NCBI GenBank assembly: GCA_020073395.1
Contig: JAIQFF010000037.1
Location: 1-35,247, forward strand
Reading direction: 5' to 3'
DNA: 35,247 bases
DNA from: Terriglobia bacterium
GTDB taxonomy: Bacteria; Acidobacteriota; Terriglobia; Terriglobales; Acidobacteriaceae
The notes beneath the pieces were generated by a model. The model ran no database searches and had not been told where the DNA came from. It worked only from the letters and a program-made list of their open reading frames with translations. Within the stretch, counting starts at the first letter, position 1, and each line of letters opens with the position of its first letter. Below are positions 32,821 to 35,247 of this stretch, one piece after another. The translations under genes and the position numbers were made by a program.

Positions 32821-32954
32821 ACGTAGGGGCGGACGCCCTCGTCCGCCCGCCGGAGCGAGGCTCCGCAGGGGTTCTGCGCGGCGGTTCGCGAGCGCGCGCG
32901 GTGCTTCTGGCGAGCTGCGCTCGCCTGCCCGGACGAGGGCGACCGGGCCTACGT
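32821..32954. repeat. 134-bp GTAGG element, copy 2
   Basis: The 25-base ends (32821-32845 and 32930-32954) are inverted repeats matching in 22 positions, starting acgtagg. Internal blocks ccggagcgaggctccgc and ggcgagctgcgctcgcc correspond to those of copy 1. It ends 8 bases before the aminotransferase start, leaving no room for a normal ribosome binding site. Confidence 0.7.
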
Positions 32955-32962
32955 GGTTCGAA

Positions 32963-34297
32963 ATGACTATGCCGAGTACATCTCGCACTCGCTCGCAGCA
33001 ATGGTTCGAGCGTTCGCAGCAATCCCTGGTCGAAGGCGTCAACTCGCCTTCGCGCGGCGCTGCCGTCTTCTCTCCCGGCCCGGTCTTTCTAGAGCGCGGC
33101 CGAGGTTCGCATGTGTGGGACGCCGACGGCAACGAATATATCGATTGCATGATGTCGTTCGGCGCGCTCATCCAGGGACACGCCCATCCCAAACTGGTCG
33201 AAGTCGTTTCGCAGACGATGGCGCAAGGCTCGCACTTCGCGGCCGCAACCTCCGCCGAAGTTGAAGCAGCCGAGCGCCTGCGACGCATGGTTCCCTCCGC
33301 CGAGGTTGTGCGCTTCACCAACAGCGGCAGCGAAGCCACGATGCTGGCCTTGCGCCTGGCTCGCGCCCACACTGGCCGGACCAAGTTCCTCAAATTCGAA
33401 GGCCACTACCACGGCTGGTACGATCCCTATCTTTTAAATGCGCACAGTCATGCGCCGGAGAAGTTGGGCCCGCCGGAAAATCCCGCCCGCATGCCGGATT
33501 CGAAAGGCATTCCGGCCGCGATTTTCGACGACGTTGTGCTGGCACCATGGAATGACGTCGCTGCGCTCGAGCGCGTCATGAAGCAGTATGGGCGCGAGCT
33601 CGCCGCCGTGATTACCGAGCCCATCATGGCCAACATGGGCTGCATCCTGCCCCGCGATGGATATCTCAAACAACTCCAATCACTCGCGCAACAATACGGC
33701 GCGCTGTTGATCCTGGACGAAGTCGTCACCGGCTTTCGCTACGCTCCGGGCGGATGTCAGGAGTATTACGGCATCCAACCCGACATCAGCACCTTCGGCA
33801 AAGCCCTGGGCGCGGGATTTCCCGTCGGCGCCGTGGCCGGCCCGCGATCCATCCTCGATCGCATGCGCTGGAGCGAAGACATGGTGCTGCACTACGGCAC
33901 CTTTAACGGACATCGGCTCACCATGAAAGTGGTGGCTGCGAACCTCGACCTTCTATCTGTGGATGGCGCATATCAGAAACTGCACGCCGTGGGCAACGTG
34001 GCGATCTCAGGCTTGCGCGAAGTTTTTCGGCGCCGCAAGCTGAACGCCATAGTGCAGGGTTTCGGTCCCATGTTCCAGATTTACTTTACCGATCGTAACG
34101 CCATCCACGACTACCGTGACTATTGCACGTATGTGGATACTCATCTCTACTCTCGCTTCGTTCATCGTCTGCTCGAACGAGGTATCTACATGACTCCATC
34201 CAACGGCCTGCATTGGATCATCTCCACCGCGCATTCGGAAAAAGATGTTGCCGTGCTGATCGAAGCCGCGGATCTGGCTTGCACTGATCTCAGATGA
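32963..34297 (+). CDS. Class III aminotransferase, glutamate-1-semialdehyde 2,1-aminomutase-like
   Basis: A 444-residue PLP enzyme. The Schiff-base Lys is Lys280 in STFGKALGAGFPVGA and the PLP-ring Asp is Asp252 in LDEVVTGFRY. EGVNSPSRGAAVFSPGPVF, NSGSEATMLALRLARAHTGR and FEGHYHGWYDPYL match the HemL group closely. HemL makes 5-aminolevulinate for haem, but related enzymes aminate other substrates; the gene context (SDRs and a ProC-like reductase) favours a non-haem role. I took the ATG at 32963; upstream frame is open but reads into the SDR3 gene and a repeat, so it is not coding. The next gene starts 10 bases downstream. Confidence 0.88.
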   Translation: MTMPSTSRTRSQQWFERSQQSLVEGVNSPSRGAAVFSPGPVFLERGRGSHVWDADGNEYIDCMMSFGALIQGHAHPKLVEVVSQTMAQGSHFAAATSAEVEAAERLRRMVPSAEVVRFTNSGSEATMLALRLARAHTGRTKFLKFEGHYHGWYDPYLLNAHSHAPEKLGPPENPARMPDSKGIPAAIFDDVVLAPWNDVAALERVMKQYGRELAAVITEPIMANMGCILPRDGYLKQLQSLAQQYGALLILDEVVTGFRYAPGGCQEYYGIQPDISTFGKALGAGFPVGAVAGPRSILDRMRWSEDMVLHYGTFNGHRLTMKVVAANLDLLSVDGAYQKLHAVGNVAISGLREVFRRRKLNAIVQGFGPMFQIYFTDRNAIHDYRDYCTYVDTHLYSRFVHRLLERGIYMTPSNGLHWIISTAHSEKDVAVLIEAADLACTDLR

Positions 34298-34307
34298 AAG
34301 ATCTCGC

Positions 34308-35216
34308 ATGAAAGGCGTCCGCAAGAATGTCATCGTCTTCCTGGGTGGTGGACGCATCACCAGTGCGCTGCTGGCCGGGTTGCGTCTGGCAGGATTCAGG
34401 CAGCCCGTGGTCGTGCACGATCGCAACGCGCACAAACTGCGTCAATTCAAACGCCATTACGATGTCCAGGTTGAGCCTGATCTGCGTCGCGCGGTCGAGC
34501 AGGCGCATCTTCTGATCGTCGCGGTGCGACCCGATGCAGTTCGCGACTTGTTAGAAAAGATCGGGCAGATCCGGAAAGAACAAACCCGTCCGCTAACGGC
34601 TGTAAGTCTTGCCGCAGGTATCCCGCTCAAGAGGTTACGGACATGGCTGGGCCGCCCAGTGCGCTGGGCCCGCGCCATGCCCAGCCCGGTCGCGCGGACC
34701 GGCCGCGGTCTGACGGCGGTAACATTCGACGGCGGCTTACCAGCCGCTGCGCGCAGCGAAATACGGAATTTCTTTTCGCGAGTAGGCACCGTCCTCGAAA
34801 TTCCCGAGACGAAGTTCGACGCCTTCACCGTGACCTACTCTTCCAGCCACGGCTACCACGCTCTGTCCGCGCTGGCAGAAGCCGCCGAGAAACTTGGACT
34901 GGATGGCAAGACCGCGTTGACCGCCGCCGCTCATGCGCTGGCCGATGGAGTCCTGGCCTGGCGCGAGTCCCATCTTTCATTGGACGCGCTGCTGAACGAA
35001 GCCGCTACCCCCGGCGGCATCGCCGCCACCACCGTGGCAAAGATGGATCAAGCCGGATACAAACGCAGCGTACAACAAGGCTTGCGAGCGGGGATGGCTC
35101 GAGCAGCGAAGAACGCCAAGTTGCCCGAGGGTGCCCCATCCAAGCTCCGCTTGGGTGGGGGGGGGTTGACGTTCATCCACACGGACCCTATCCCGCTGGA
35201 GACTCCCCCGCGATAG
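34308..35216 (+). CDS. Pyrroline-5-carboxylate reductase-like protein (ProC family)
   Basis: A 302-residue Rossmann protein. The dinucleotide motif is FLGGGRITSALLAGL at 11-25 (G-x-G-x-x-x in altered form), followed by IVAVRPDAVRDLL in place of the usual AVKPQ, a RAMPSPVARTGRGL strand like the RAMPN motif, and the C-terminal dimer helix EAATPGGIAATTVAKMDQAG. Normal ProC makes proline from pyrroline-5-carboxylate; here several motif positions differ, so an imine or ketone reductase with another substrate is possible. The last 30 residues come after a run of nine G at 35157-35165 and are not conserved-looking. It is the end of the aminotransferase operon. Confidence 0.82.
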   Translation: MKGVRKNVIVFLGGGRITSALLAGLRLAGFRQPVVVHDRNAHKLRQFKRHYDVQVEPDLRRAVEQAHLLIVAVRPDAVRDLLEKIGQIRKEQTRPLTAVSLAAGIPLKRLRTWLGRPVRWARAMPSPVARTGRGLTAVTFDGGLPAAARSEIRNFFSRVGTVLEIPETKFDAFTVTYSSSHGYHALSALAEAAEKLGLDGKTALTAAAHALADGVLAWRESHLSLDALLNEAATPGGIAATTVAKMDQAGYKRSVQQGLRAGMARAAKNAKLPEGAPSKLRLGGGGLTFIHTDPIPLETPPR

Positions 35217-35247
35217 TCCTACTGTGAAGGTTTCCCCTCGCAGAAAA

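Noticed and set aside
32654-32962. N-terminal extension of the aminotransferase
   Set aside because: The frame is open but lies inside SDR3 and the repeat element; family similarity starts only after the ATG at 32963.

Overview
The window reads as a chromosomal segment of a GC-rich, free-living bacterium, most probably an acidobacterium (Terriglobia-like). This is inference from the protein mix: a long two-part ThyX-like protein, a Cys-motif/Pro-rich repeat protein, DUF1111 di-haem oxidase, DCC and DUF2071 proteins, many small secreted proteins of unknown function, and intergenic inverted-repeat elements. No rRNA, tRNA, CRISPR array, intact insertion sequence, phage or plasmid genes were seen.

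Layout. 1-5.0 kb: the 3' part of a serine beta-lactamase-like hydrolase (with a probable frameshift near its 5' end), a 541-aa ThyX-family protein, and a membrane-anchored Pro-rich repeat protein. 5.0-8.8 kb: small secreted, DUF2071, DCC, carboxymuconolactone-decarboxylase-like and membrane proteins. 9.0-10.5 kb: purM and a 53-aa membrane protein on the minus strand. 10.75-11.5 kb: a DinB-like protein followed directly by an IS110-type transposase remnant. 11.5-17.3 kb (all minus): lipoprotein, PilZ protein, secreted proteins including an Asn/Gly-repeat protein, then a compact three-gene run (62-aa protein, secreted trypsin-like protease, XRE regulator). 17.8-20.5 kb: a c-type cytochrome convergent with a DUF1111 di-haem oxidoreductase, the latter with a structured leader and a dyad upstream. 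20.7-28.9 kb: recA, then coaD and an aminotransferase (overlapping), a complete GDP-mannose route (mannose-6-phosphate isomerase, mannose-1-phosphate guanylyltransferase, phosphomannomutase), and an M48 membrane protease. 29-35.2 kb: an RMD1-like tail-anchored protein and a co-directional set of three short-chain dehydrogenases, a glutamate-1-semialdehyde-aminomutase-like aminotransferase and a pyrroline-5-carboxylate-reductase-like protein.

Functional themes. The GDP-mannose genes turn fructose-6-phosphate into GDP-mannose for glycans. The two c-haem proteins are probably periplasmic redox proteins. The SDR/aminotransferase/reductase set looks like a small-molecule pathway with unknown substrate. 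The most unexplained material is the protease-XRE operon, the diverged ThyX duplication, and a recurring class of short inverted-repeat elements (about 90-180 bp) in the gaps, three of which stand in front of successive genes of the SDR cluster.
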